NCBI RefSeq assembly: GCF_000247695.1
Contig: NW_004624795.1
Span: 2,838,237 to 2,902,236, forward strand
Length of the DNA: 64,000 nucleotides
DNA from: Heterocephalus glaber
Lineage: Eukaryota; Chordata; Mammalia; Rodentia; Bathyergidae
Direction: 5' to 3'
The notes beneath the pieces were generated by a model. It was not told the DNA's origin and ran no database searches. It saw only the letters and a program-made list of their open reading frames with translations. Positions 1 to 12,400 of this stretch are shown here, one piece after another. The first letter of the stretch is position 1. Each line of letters opens with the position of its first letter. The position numbers and the translations under genes were made by a program.

Positions 1-3000
1 AGCTCCCAGTGCGGAATGGGGCTGATGGGCCAGACACAGCCAGGCGGGACGTGCTCCATGCTGTCCCCACGCAGACAGGGCCCCTCCCCAACTCGGCTGT
101 GTCTTCTCCCATACCTCCCCTGTGCCCCTCAAGCCCTAGGACTTCTGTTAGATGTGGGACCGCAGATTCAGAGGTTGGGTAGATTCCTGAGGGCGACTGT
201 CCTGAACAGCACAGCAGGATTCGAAGCCAGGCAACGTGAACCCAAACGAGCAGAAGAACCGAGGTCACCCGAGCCAGTCCCCTGCCTCCTGGGACAGCAG
301 GATAGGCACAGGGCCGTCTGCTTCTCCTGTCTCTTACCCCAGTAGGGCCCAAGTCCTCTCCCCAGCTCTGTCCCTCACCCCGGCTGCTCAGGACGCTGGA
401 AAAGCCACTCATGCCCCTCTGCCTGAAAGCAGGCACTTGTGTCCTGCAACCCCTGTCCCCCCAGGTGGCAACCTCTGGCTTCCTGTCTCACTGAGATTTC
501 CTGTCTCGGGCGGCTTCTGCGCCACAGCTGTCCCCAGGCCTGCAGAGAGAAGCCGCCAGCCAGGGCCCCTTCCTTTGTTCATGTGTCCACCCAGCAAACA
601 TCTGCATGCCCGCTGTGCACATGAAGATAGGAGAGTATTTCCGAAAAACAGAAAATAGCAATCGGGGGAAACCTAATACAGGAAACAAACAAGCATGGCA
701 GGAAGTAATGTGGAGGGAGATATTCTGCCTGGGACAGCCAGCAAGGAGTCCTCAAAGGAGGTGATACTGGGGGTAAAAGCTGAAGAGCCCAGGGCAAGAG
801 TGATTGGCCCAAGGGAATGGCGCATGCAGAGGCCCTGAGGTTGGCATGCGTCGTGATCAAGGGGCTGAAAGGACCTTAGAGGAAATGCAGGGCCACAGGG
901 AGACCCCTTCCACTGCCTTCCTGTGCCTTTGGAGCTGGGTGTATGCGTCCACCCTTGCATACCCAGGTTTGTGGCCCCCAGCAGCCTCTTGTGCCCATAC
1001 ACAACCATCGGCCTCCCCTGGGGCTGCAGCTCTTCCTTCTTCCCAAGCCCTGATGAGCTCCTAAGCACCTCTGCTGCCCAAACGGCCCTTCCTATGTGTG
1101 AGATCACCCTGCTCCACCCTCCCTGGGGATGTTGGGGCAGAGATGCCGCCCTGGCCTCTGACCCATTCCTGCCCAGTGCTCATCACTGCCCTCAGGCGGG
1201 CCCGCCCAACCCTGGTCCCTGCCCCTGTAACGGGCACAGGAGGTCCCTGAGGCCCCCAGCGGGCCCTGCAGGGCCCATCTGCACGGGCAGGCCCTCCCCC
1301 AGCCCAGGGCCTTCTCCCCCCACAGCCCCAAGACTGCCCCTACCCAGAGGCGACACATGCATTCTAGAGGCAGCCTCTGTTCTCCCCCGGTGAAAAAGAG
1401 AACAGGAGCATTTTCACGGTTCTCCAGGCCCCATTTGCTGTTTAGCACAAGCCCTCTTCGGAATCACAGCCCCTAATCAGCCTGGACGCTGGTGGCTGAG
1501 GCTCCCCAGAGAGGGCCCCCAGAACTGACCCGGGGCTCTGGGTCCCATGCTGGCCTGGCCTGACCCCTCACACTGCTGCGTCCAGCCTGGGGTCACTGAG
1601 CAGTCACATGTCGCTTCCAATGAGAACCCTTGGACTGCGGCTGAGAAATGAAGTTGGGAAACAGCTCAGCCAAAGGCAATTGAACTTTTTTTGGGGGGGG
1701 GGGGGAACCCTCTATTGTCCAAGTAACGTTTCACGATTCTGGAAAATTGCGCTGATTTCCTGAGCAGTCGGCTCTCATTTCCCCCCTCCCAGCTGCCCCA
1801 GCCTCCGCGCTCTGGCTTCACTCAAGACAAGGAGCCGGAAGGGCGGCAGAGACCCCCAGGCCCGGGGAGGGGGAGGGAGCGCCTGTCCCCAGCTGTCCCC
1901 AGCTGTCCTCCCTCTCAGCCCTGACTCCCAGGGGCGGCGGAACCTGACTCTGGAGCATCACAGTCCTGGGCATCCCTCCGTCTCAGCAACCAGCCTGCAC
2001 CCGCCCCTCCTGGCCTCTGTGGGTGTTCGGGCTCTAGGGGTGCAGAGAGTGGCCCAGCTGTGCAGCATTTGTGCAGCTGCCAGGCTGGCAGGGGAACCGT
2101 CTGCCCCCTGACCCCAGCCTGGCCCTGGCGCAGGAACTGCTCTGTCTGCAAGGCCACAGCTGAGGTTGAGGGGAATGAGCCTGGGGCCACTCCAGAAAAC
2201 CAGGGGACAGTGTGCCCCCCTTGGGACCTCCAGCTGAGCCAGGATTCGGGATGGCCAGGCAAGTGGTGCAGGGTGCCAGTCCCGGCAGGGTGGCCCAAAG
2301 GTGTGGGATTTGTCCTCAGCGGCCACCCCCCATCAGCACCCTATGCAGGCCAGCAACGTTCCAAGACCACCAGCCCAGAGCAGGGAGAAGAGGGAAACAG
2401 AAGGAGGAAGTCCAGCCCTGTCAAACAGGAACCTCGTGCCCCGCTTCCTCTGACCCGACCCTGGCTTGGTGACCTTGGTATCCGGGCCTCACTGTCCCCA
2501 TCAGGAAAATGGCCTGGGGGTCGGTGACTGCTTCCACAACCCGGCTTCTTGCAGTGCCAGCTGAGCCTGCCCGCTCCCCCTTGGCCTGGGTGGCCCCTAG
2601 GAAGAGGGCACTGACCTTCGCTGGAGAATTCAGAGTTGGCAAAGGGGGCCAAGAGAGTGGGGGACATGGCCAGCTATGGAAGCCACTAATCTCGGGCTTC
2701 TCCCCACCCCACCCCAGGGGACTTCAGCCGCCTCCACTAAAAGCAATTTGTCATGCCCTGAATTAAGTGATTCCAACAAGGGTTTAATTTCAGTTTAATG
2801 GCTCTGTTTTTATGTGTAATTAAATACCGTTGCATGGTGAAAATATGTTGTTTGACTGCAGAGCCCGCCTAAGGGCCCGAGAAGCCCAGCCCAGGCCCTG
2901 CTCCGGCCCCACCCCTCCCCGGCAGCTGGAGTTGCCAAGGTCCTGGGCGGTGGGCTGGGTGGTGCCTGCTGCTGCAGCAGAGCATGGTTCTGATTATGTG

Positions 3001-3829
3001 TCACGGGCCCCGACTCCTGCTCTCTGACCCCAATCTGCCCCAGCCCCGGGGACCCTCAGACGGGGGGCGGGAGGGGCCAGGTCACTAAGACAGCGAGGAC
3101 CTAATGAGAGCCTGCTTGGCTGGGTGAGGTCTCCCTGCCCGCCCCTCTCGGGGTCCACATTCCCCCCTCCACCCTGAAGATCCCCCCATCTCTCACACAC
3201 AGAGCCCTTCGCCCCGCTTCCCCGAGGACCACGGGCCGGCTCCTGCAGCCTCCCAGCTCCGTCCAGCCACTGCCTTGACTCTGGAGCAGAGGTCACCCCG
3301 CCATGGTGTGCAGTCCTGTGTCCCCCAGAAAGGGACTGAGAGGCGCCCCATCTCTCCCGTTCCCAGAGCAGTTGGTGGCAGAATCCGGCTCCGCGGGCAG
3401 AGAGCTCAGGACAATGGGCTTTGACAGGAGCTTGGAGGGGGCCGGTGCCCCGCCTGAGTCCAGGGGAGCCGTCTGTGCGCCCACGTTCCCTTCCCGCCGC
3501 GCAGGCCCAGCCCCCGCTGGCAGCAGCATCAGGGCTTGCTCTCCGCTGAGGAGAGGGAAATGGAAACCAAATGTGCGCAGCCCCGCACCCCGCACCCCGC
3601 ACCAGCCGGCCCGGGGCCCGGAGGGCAAGTCCCCCGCTCCCCGCTTAAAGCCTGCACACAGCTTCCCAGCTCAGCCGGGCCCTGGGGACCTAAGAGTCGG
3701 GACTTCAACACCTCCCTCCCACACCGCCCACGGTGCCCACTCCTGGGCAGCTCAAGGGGCTGCTCGAGGTCCAGAGGGTAGGCTGAGGAGGCCTCAGTGT
3801 CCACAGCTTGTTCTTTTCTTTGTTGGTTC
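1..3829. other. Intergenic DNA beyond the IGFBP4 3' end
   Basis: No gene recognised. GC-rich except for two AT-richer islets (about 1,630-1,790 and 2,740-2,860). A 14-base G run lies at 1,692-1,705. Open frames here have no family resemblance and no splice support, so I take them as chance frames in GC-rich DNA. Confidence 0.6.
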
Positions 3830-3975
3830 CTTTGGTTTGGTTTGGTACGGGGCGGGGGGGGGTTTGAGACAGGGTCTCACTATGCGGTCCAGGCTGGCTT
3901 CAAACTCACAGCGATCTTCCTGCCTCAGCCTCCCAAGTGCTGGGATTGCAGGCGTGCACCACCATGCCCAGACTG
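3830..3975 (-). repeat. B1-like SINE
   Basis: Minus-strand copy: GAGACAGGGTCTCACTATG, then CCTCCCAAGTGCTGGGATTG, then GTGCACCACCATGCCCAG. The source is 7SL RNA. Confidence 0.9.
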
Positions 3976-4402
3976 ACATTTTCTTTTTTTGGCCCCTGGG
4001 ATGTGGGGGAAGATGCCCAGGAGAGGGAGCAGACTTTGGGCAGAATGTGGATCCCCCAAAGCACATAGCCCCCGTTCTGCAGTGCCACACAGCTGCCTTC
4101 GGCCCTCAGAGGGGACCCTGAGGGAGGCGTGCTCTGTGAACATCTCCATCCCCGCTCACATCCCACGTGAGCTCACACCCAGACACACACTCCAGTTCAC
4201 ACAGCCAGTGGGTCCACACCACCACCTGAGTGTGCGTCCCGCCCACACCATCACAGACAGCCGGGCACCCCCAAACTCCCCCTGCCCTTCCAGCACCACT
4301 GTGCATGTTTGATGCAAGCACACACTCACATGCACAAGCACACATGGGCATCACAGAGGCGAGCCACACCCCGGGACATCCCTGTGTCTTCTTCCAGGCA
4401 CA

Positions 4403-4450
4403 CGTGTGTCTGTGTGTGTGTGTGTGTGTGTGTACATGTGCAAGTGTGTG
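4403..4450. repeat. (TG)n microsatellite in a CA/TG-rich stretch
   Basis: A (TG)11 run with flanking imperfect TG repeats. The preceding 4,160-4,400 is also rich in CACA on the same strand. Confidence 0.9.
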
Positions 4451-4852
4451 TTGGGGATTGAGCCCAGGCCTGGCACACACTGAGCTCCCCATGGAAGGAG
4501 ACAGCCCCCTCGGGGCCCCTGCCAGGACCGAGGTTACAGCAGAGGGGCTTTGGGGGGGGGGTGCTTCCTGCACTCGGCTCAGGGACCTGGGACTTCATCG
4601 CAACCTGCACCACTTCCACCACAACAAGCCTCGGCCAGGGCCCGGGAATGGGGCTCTGAAGAGCTGCCAGGGGCCAAGGAGCACCTCTTTGTTCTTTACC
4701 TCTGGCCGCTGGCAGGCTCACAGCTCACCAGCCCCACAAGTACGAAGGCAGTGGGGCGGGCGCAGTGAAGTCCAAGCCTGGCAGCCCCTCTAGAGGCTGA
4801 GAGAGTAGGACAGGCCCTGGAAGACGGAAGAATCCATGTGCACACGAAGTCT

Positions 4853-5036
4853 GGCTGGGCACGGAAGCACACACCTGCAATCCCAGCTACTCAGGAGGCT
4901 GAGGCAGGAAGATTGCAAGTTCGAGGCTAAGTCTGGGCACCTCAGCGAGACTCCGTATCAAAATAGAAAATGAACAGGGCTGGGGTGTGGCTCAGTGGCA
5001 GAGCACCCCTGGGTTCCAGTAGCTCAAAAAAAAGAA
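4853..5036 (+). repeat. Composite SINE (B1-like plus ID-like)
   Basis: B1-like half GGCTGGGCACGGAAGCACAC to GAGACTCCGTATC, then an ID-like half from GGGCTGGGGTGTGGCTCAG to the A tail. Confidence 0.85.
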
Positions 5037-5041
5037 GCCAC

Positions 5042-5124
5042 AGGCTGGGGATTTAGCTCAGTGGTTCCGGCGCCTGCTGTGCAAGCGCAAGGTCCCAAGT
5101 TCAATCCCCGGTACCAAAAATAAA
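5042..5124 (+). repeat. ID-like tRNA-derived SINE
   Basis: GGCTGGGGATTTAGCTCAGT through TCAATCCCCGGTACC and an A-rich tail. The A box and B box of a tRNA are visible. Confidence 0.9.
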
Positions 5125-5989
5125 GCAGCCACACAGGCACAAATACTAAGCCTATGCCAAAGTCAAGGTGTCCCCACTCCCAAGGCCTCAGCATCAAGCG
5201 CAGCACAAGCCCCACGCCCAGTCAGGGATGTGGGCGTCACCGCGGGGGGGTGCGCTGTTGTCCCCCCACCCTGGCTGCAGTAAACCGAATCCAGATGCGG
5301 AGCCGGCTACCTGGTCCCCTGCAGGACGCCGAGCTCCACAGACCAGCTGCTCACGGCCCTGGCCTCCCTCCCTCTTCTCGGTGCCACCGCCTGCCCCCCG
5401 GGGGTCTGACCACCTGACTCTCCTTCTTCGGACAGGGAGGCTCCCCCTCGCAGGCACAGCTGGGCTGAGCCCACTCTCTCCACTCCGGGGCGCCTCTGTA
5501 AATAAGTCAACCAACACAATGATCGGGATGTTTTTGGTTTTGTTCTGTTTTGTTAAAAAAAAAGAAAAGAAAGAATGAATGGAAAGAAAGACAGTGCAGG
5601 CGGCCAGCGGGTCCCCAAGTCTCCTGCCCTCCAGCCACGCTGCAAAAGCCCAGGGAGCAGGGAGCTACAAGGCCAGGAGAGCAGGGCAGGAGGCAGAGCC
5701 AGGGAAGGGGGTCCCCTGGCGACTGCATGATCACCAGCAGGGCCGGGAGCAGGACCCATGCGCGGCTCAGGAAGCCCGGCCACGGCCTCCACGCGGCCAC
5801 CCCACACCCGTGTGGTGTGCAGCCCTCCTCCGACTGCTGTCCCTCCCCAGTGCCGCACCGAGGACAAAGTACCTGGGCCGCTGAGGGCCACGCCCCTGGG
5901 CCTCCTGGGTCTCCCTGCTCTCCTCTCCTCTCTTCCGGGAACTAGACTTCCTCCTCCCACCCTCCCAGGGAGCTGGGAGGAGACTCCCA

Positions 5990-6060
5990 GGACGGAGAAC
6001 TGGCGCTGGCACGTAGTACGTGATCAATAAATGTTTTCAGGTGGATGAATGAATACGTGA
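5990..6060 (+). repeat. L2/MIR-like 3' fragment
   Basis: TAGTACGTGATCAATAAATG then GGATGAATGAATAC is the conserved tail of ancient MIR/L2 repeats. Its AATAAA is on the plus strand and is not the IGFBP4 signal. Confidence 0.55.
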
Positions 6061-6186
6061 AAGAATCCAGGATCAATTGGAAACACGTCTGGGCTCCCCA
6101 CTGTGTACTTGAACCTCTTGGGCTGTCTGAGCCCCAAAGGACACTGAGTGCACTTGTGTCCATAAATGCATATGCACTCGCACGCA

Positions 6187-6213
6187 CACTCACACACACA
6201 CACACACACACCC
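6187..6213. repeat. IGFBP4: (CA)n microsatellite at the end of IGFBP4 exon 4 region
   Basis: About 13 CA units, 80 bp beyond the IGFBP4 stop, so transcribed as GU repeats in the 3' UTR. Confidence 0.9.
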
Positions 6214-6289
6214 CAAGAGAAATTTCCGGGCCAACTCCAGCCCGGGAGCTCGGGGCAATGCGGCACGAAGCCCCTTCCCCGTGCCAGGC

Positions 6290-6424
6290 TCACTCTCGGG
6301 AGCTGTCGGCCAGCTGGTGGCAGTCCAGCTCCCCCTTGGCCTCCAGGGCCCCTGGGAGCTTCACGCCCGTCTTCCGGTCCACGCACCAGCACTTGCCACG
6401 TTGCCCATCCAGAGCTGGGTGACA
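6290..6424 (-). CDS. IGFBP4: IGFBP4 coding exon 4 (terminal, with stop)
   Basis: Encodes [18 protein letters not shown] through [11 protein letters not shown] and TGA at 6292-6290. The 3' UTR continues toward lower coordinates. By eye I found no AATAAA on the minus strand between about 5.1 and 6.29 kb, so the polyadenylation site is not placed. Confidence 0.95.
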   Translation of the reverse strand, partial: CHPALDGQRGKCWCVDRKTGVKLPGALEAKGELDCHQLADSSRE

Positions 6425-9400
6425 CTGCCAAGACAAGGTCACAGGGTCAGCTGGCGGTGGGACAGGAGTGGGCGCAGTGACGGCCCAGCCCCACATCGGC
6501 AGCTGCTGCTCCAGGGGGGCTTCAAGCCCAGCAGGACCAAGAGGCAGGTGCATCCTGGTGGGGTGAGACTTTCACAGCGGGCCTGTAGCCCCGAGCAGGA
6601 CCCAGGTGGGGTGGGGCAGGAAGGATGAGCATTGTTGGGTTTGGAATTCTGGCCCAAACTTGACCCAGGAGAGGCTTGGAGCCCAGGTGGGTGAAGACAG
6701 AAGGCCAAGGACGGGGCACCCAGCGTCGGGGTCAGAGTATATCTTCAGAGTCAGAATTCAAGCTGGAATGAACTTGGCTCAAGAGTCAGAATTGGTCTGG
6801 GAATAAAGGATCAAACATCGCCACTTCCACTCTGATAAGCATTGGGCAGAGAGGGGCCGGGGATTTAGCTCAGTGGTTTCGCCGCCTGCTGCGCAGGTGC
6901 AAGGACCCGAGTTCGATCCCCAGTACCAAAAAAAAGAATTGGGCAGAGAAAGCCCACATAGATTGGAGAACATACAAAGCGACCCTGATGTGAGTTCTGG
7001 ACTTGGGTTAATAATCACCTATCAATACTGGCTCATCAAATGCATCATGTGTACCACACTGATATAAGATGTTAATAACAGGAGAAACTGAGTTTAGCAT
7101 TGTGGTGCACGCCTATAATCCCAGCTTCTCGGTAGGCTGAGGCAGGAGGATCCCAAGATCAGAGCCAGCTTAGGCAATTTAGGGACTATCTCAAAAAAAG
7201 AGGATGTAGCTTAGTGGTAGAGTGTTTAAGGCCCAGAGCTCAAGTCCTAGAATAATGATACAATGATAATAATATGCATTTGGCCAGGAGCTACAGTCTG
7301 CCACAAACTCACTCAGCGACTTGGGCTCTTCCTGGGCCCCAGTGTCTTCATCTCCCAAAGGGTCAGACTTGGGGACCCAAGGGTCAGGTCTGGGTTGGGG
7401 ACACCCCCCTCCTACACCTCCCTCCAGCTGCCTGGTCGGCAGGCGGGGACCCCGAGGGCCCACCTGCTTGGGGTGGAAGTTGCCGTTTCGGTCACAGTTG
7501 GGGATGGGGATGATGAAGAGGTCCTCGTGTGTGCGGCTCTGCGAGGCGGCCAGCCGCTCCAGGGCGCGGTGCAGCTCGCTCTGACAGGAGCCCTGCGGCT
7601 GGGGCGGAGAACAGGACTGGTCAGCCCAGAGAGAGATGCCAGCCCAGGGCTGGGCTTGGGGACCAGGACGGGGTGTAAAGCGCGGGCCCCAGGGGAACGG
7701 GGCGCTACCAGGCGAGAGAGACAGAGGCCCAGGCCCGGGTCCCCGGAATCACCCACCAGCAGGGGCACCACCGGCATGGAAGCATTTCAGGCCCAACGGT
7801 CCCTTCCGCTACGCCGCTCCGTGCACTGGTGGCCAGGAAAGGAGCCGCCCCTGAGCCCCCCGCCGCGGGGTGAGCACAGCACAGATCTGGTGGTCCTCAC
7901 CACAGGCCGCACGTCCTCCCGTGGTGTCCCAACGACTTTCATCTTGCCCCCGCTGCTGCTCCGGTCGCGCAGCTTGGCCAGGTGCTTCTGCATGCACCTG
8001 CGGTCCTGGGCACTGCAGGGGCTGAAGCTGTTGTTGGGATGCTCGCCCTCATCCTTGTCTGCGGCCGGGTGAGAAGGCCAGAGGTCAGCAGCTGGAAGAA
8101 TGGGGCTTCGAGCCAGCCCGGCCCACAGCACTTGGCTTGTCCCTCGCCCCGCCCAGGCCACCCTCGGCTGAGTCACCAGCTGCAGGAGGGTCCCCTGGGC
8201 CCTGCAGGGAGGTCTGCAGCCTGTCAAGGTGGGGCTGGGCCCTCTGGATCTTGTCCCCTCTCATGGCCCATCCCTATCCCTCTCTGCGCCCGCTGCTGTT
8301 ACACCTTGCTGTCCTGACAGGAAGGTCCAGAATCAGACTTTCCATGGGGGAGGAGAAATCCGGCCCCGAACCCTTTCCCCACAGCCTGGGTGGGAGTTAG
8401 CATGCACGCCTGCACGGGAAAGCGTGTGCATGTGTCCGTACATGGGAATGGGACACCTGGCATGGCCCCAGGACCAAAGGAAGGGCCCCTCGAATGCCCC
8501 TGGCCCTGCACCTCTAAGTCTTGCCCCAGACCTCAGCCCCCAGGCCATTGGGGACCCAGCGGCAGGCTGGTTCCCAACCTCTCCAGGGACCCCCTCAGGC
8601 TCCCCCAGCTCCGAGCATCCAGGAGTCTGAGCTCCTCCTTCCACGGCCAGCGCAGCCGCAGGGCTGAGCCGGAGACATCAGAGCCACCTCTGAAATGCGA
8701 GGCTTGGCAGTGCACTGCAGGCCAGAGTGCCGAGGCCCTGCCAGTAGCATTCCAGATGTTGGCAGCCGGACAAGAGGTTACATCTGGTTTGCGTCAGGAC
8801 TTTTTTTTCCTGAGGAGTTAGCAGGTTCCTCCATGCATGGCAGGGCTCCCAGAGCTGCCTCTGGGTCAGATGGTATTTTTCTGCTGAGCCAAAGCTGGGG
8901 GCTGGTTCTTGTTTTTGTTCTGTTCATTCAGGGGGTGGGGGTGGGGTGGAGCCACAGAGACAAAGGGCAGCCAGGTGAGCAGGGATCCAGGCCCTCAGTC
9001 TCAGAAGGGACCCCAGCGGGGAGTATGATTGCATGGGAGTCCCGGGAGGAAGGCTTTTCTCACAGTGGAGCATGTGGGTCAGAACAAAGAGGCACAGATA
9101 CAGCCTGTCCTACTACACCTGGCTGAGGCTGGCGGGGTCTCCAGGACACGAGCCCAGGGGCCTCTCCCCACCTAGAAAGCCTTCACCTTCCTGAGGTTAC
9201 TTTCATTTCACCACCGCGGAGGAAAGTACGACTGTGCTTTGTTACTTTCTCTTGATAAACAGCCAGAAGCCTCTGAGGCTCAAAGAGCTCAGGTGTAAAG
9301 GAAGAGTCTTCTAAAGAAAGGGGTGAGGTTGGGAGCCCCCCACCCTGGAAGGCAGGGTCTCAGCACATGGAAGCCCCAAGAACTGAGCAAGCTACAGGCA

Positions 9401-12400
9401 GGCATGGTGGTGCACACCTGTCATGCCGGCACCTAGGAGGCTGAGGCAGGAGGATCACTACGACCTTGAGGCCAGCCTGGGCGACATAGTGAGTTGAAGG
9501 CCAGCCCAGACTACATAATGAGAGCCTGTCTCAAAACAAAACAAAACTGAGCGAAAGATAGGGCAGAGGCTCCAGCACAACCCTGCTGTCCAGGGGGAAC
9601 CTTGCTTCGAGGGGAAGCTCAAAGACTAGTGAGCAGTTCAGGATCATCCGAAGATATTGGGATCTTGTCTGCCAAGAGCTAGGGGTCCTTAAAACTGACG
9701 GCAGCATGGGCACCGAGTGAGCTGGAAGCACAGCATGTGCCTTGTGTCATCTGGACAGCCTGCCTGGTCCTGGTGCTGGTGTCCCCAGCCCACCCGGCCC
9801 TAGTTTATGTCTGAGCTTAGACAGATCAGGAATGTGGCTTCCTATCCTCCCTGGTGGACACAGGGACACCGTGTCTGTATCCACCCACCACACGCAGGCA
9901 GCTGGGATCCAGGAGCCAGAAGAGTTGGTGTGCAGTCACAGGCACCCTCGAACACTCACCAATGAACCAGGCACTCCGACCCATCCTGCTCAGACCCCAC
10001 CAGACCCGAGGCAGGGCACACGGGCCCACCAGCCTCTCGGCCCCGTGTTGACTTTCTGTGTAATCTGTAACTTCCCCTTGCCAGTCTTGCAAACTGGCAG
10101 GCTGAGGCCCCGCCCCAAGCACCCCTGGGCAACGCCTCTGGGGAGCTGAGAGTTGGAGCACTGGGTCTCTCCAGGCTGCGCCCCAGCCCCCTTCAAGCAG
10201 GAGCTGGGTCGGGACCCCTTCCTGGGGAGGTGTGGCCCCGGGACGCTGCTGTGGCAGGCAGGGCTTCTGAGGTAGCCCAGCTGGCCCAAATGCCATCTGC
10301 CCGGGGCATCTGCACTCCACTGGGCAGCAAAGGAGGTGAGGAGCCCAGAGCGGGGGAGGCAGCATGGGCTCCAGTGGCTGCAAAGTTCCTACCGCCTGAT
10401 TTCATCCCTGTGACCTCTCCTCACCTCCAGGCTGGACCCCCAAGATCACCCCCCACCACACCCCAGAGGGTCACCCCTCACCCTGCAGGGAGGCCTTTCC
10501 TCTCCTCCTTCCCGGGACCTCCCTGGCTGGGTACAAGGCCCCATCCCAGAAGTCTGCCCCTGCCGAGGCAGGTGGCTCCATCCATCCCACATGCACAGCA
10601 GCCAAGGCACCGCGCTGTACCGACCCCCTCTCCACGTCCCTGACCGTCTGTCTCCCAGCCCAGGGCCTCCTGGGCCAGGCCAGTGCTCGACCACGGAGCT
10701 GCATCCCAGCGCTCCTTTGTGTTTAAAGGGAAAGACTTCTGCCAGCTGTGGCTCCCACACCCGGGGCTTTGCGCTAAAGAAACAATGCTACTCGGCCCTT
10801 CTCCTCCTGGTCCCTCCCCAGGCATGGGACTTCAGGGAAGGCCCTGTTCCCAGGACGGGACTGGATTCCCAGCACTGAAGTGGGGACAATGTTTGCTGCA
10901 CTGACTAAAAATTAACCCAGGCTGCCTGTTCCCTCACCCTGGCCCAGAGGGATCCCGGGCCTGGTTTGGGAGCTCCCCGTCCCAGGCCTGACGTCCCCAC
11001 CTGAGTCGACGGTCGGTACCACGCTGCAGAGTCGTGCACTTCCGACACACGGGCCACCCGACCTGGAGTGGCCAAGCAGTGCGGATGAGACGGAGACACC
11101 CACCCCCACCCCGGGGGCAAAGACGCCAAGTGACTACGCTGCCCTGGCCACCTGCTCAGTCTCAGGCCTGCAGGAAAGGGCAGAAGAATAGCCTGGCCTC
11201 TACCGAGCTATTCCAGGGCAGAAAGCCCGAGCCCGGGGACCTGGGAGGATCGGTGGCTGCTGACAGCATGTGAGCTGGGCATGGTGGACAATGCACAGTG
11301 ATCCCAGCGCTCAGGAGGCTGAGGCAGGAGGGTCACAAGTCCAAGCCCAGCCTCGATGTAGTGACTTAGTGAAACCCTATCTCAAAAGAAAGACTTAAAA
11401 AGAAAAAAGGCTGGGGATGTAGCTCAGTGAGAAAATCCTGGGTTCAATCTGCAGTACTGCAGAGAGAGGGAAAGAGAGGGGGAGAGAGGGAGAGGGAGGC
11501 AAAGGTCAGTGGGGACAGGGGTGAGCCCTGCTCCCACTACCCCACCAGTTACCCTGCAGGCCCGGCCTCTCCCATGATGCAGTGCGGCCGGGCCATGGTG
11601 GAGGAGCCCCTGTGACAGCTAACGAGGGAGAAGGCATGGGCACAGTTTGCCAAGGGCACACCAAGTTCTGCGAGGGTTCTCGGGGCTCCAGCTCCTCCCT
11701 CTCCAGATGCCTGCGCGTGTGACCGACAAGGACCAGGGCGGGGGGGGGGGGGGCTCTGTCACCCACGGGGGAACCAAAGCCCTGCCATCCCTAGACCCCT
11801 CTGGTGACCAGGCTGCACTGTAGCCACAGGAGAAGCCCGGGCTCCTCACGCCCTGCTGCAGTCTCCTAGGAGCCCCACTTGCCCTGCCCGACCAGGGGAC
11901 GCTTCGCAGTTTTTCTGCCTCTGTTCAAGTTGGCGCCAGAGGGGGCCACCAGCCACCCCATCTGCTGCCCGGACCTGCTGGCTGGTGGAAGGTGGCCCCA
12001 CTGCACCCCCGGAGCCTGGGGGCTCAGCTGTCATAGCCTGTCTCACGGCCCTGGCCTCTGTGCCTCCGAGTCTGCGGGTGCTCCCCCGGTACCCGCTTCC
12101 CAGAGGCCCAGGGCCCAGACTCCTGCTCCACTCCTTCCTGTTTTCCCGAATCCTGCTCTCCCGGGCGAACAAGCTGCAGAGGACTGAGGAAGTGCAGCCC
12201 TCCGGGACGGGGCAGGAAGCTCGGCCGGAGTCCCGCATCCGGACAGCAACAACGGAAGCTTCAGGCAGCAGGGAGAGAGACCCCAGACAGCAAAGCAGGC
12301 AGGGATGAGGACCAGGGCGGACACAGAGAGGCGGGAGGGCCAGATACTGCGAGGACGGACGGAGAGGAAGAGCCCCAGAAAGGGGCCGAGAGGGAAGTGC

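Noticed and set aside
1..3000. TNS4 gene end, expected downstream of IGFBP4 by synteny
   Set aside because: No Tensin-family (SH2/PTB) coding segment is recognisable on either strand. In human the gap is larger than the sequence available here.
3303..4121. 272-aa plus-strand open frame
   Set aside because: It runs into the B1-like SINE at 3.83-3.97 kb and has no family match.
5042..5124. tRNA gene (A and B boxes visible)
   Set aside because: The tRNA-like sequence is followed by GGTACC and an A tail, occurs dozens of times and lacks a complete cloverleaf, so it is a tRNA-derived SINE.
6022..6032. AATAAA as a polyadenylation signal for IGFBP4
   Set aside because: It is on the plus strand, while IGFBP4 is on the minus strand, and it belongs to an L2/MIR-like tail.
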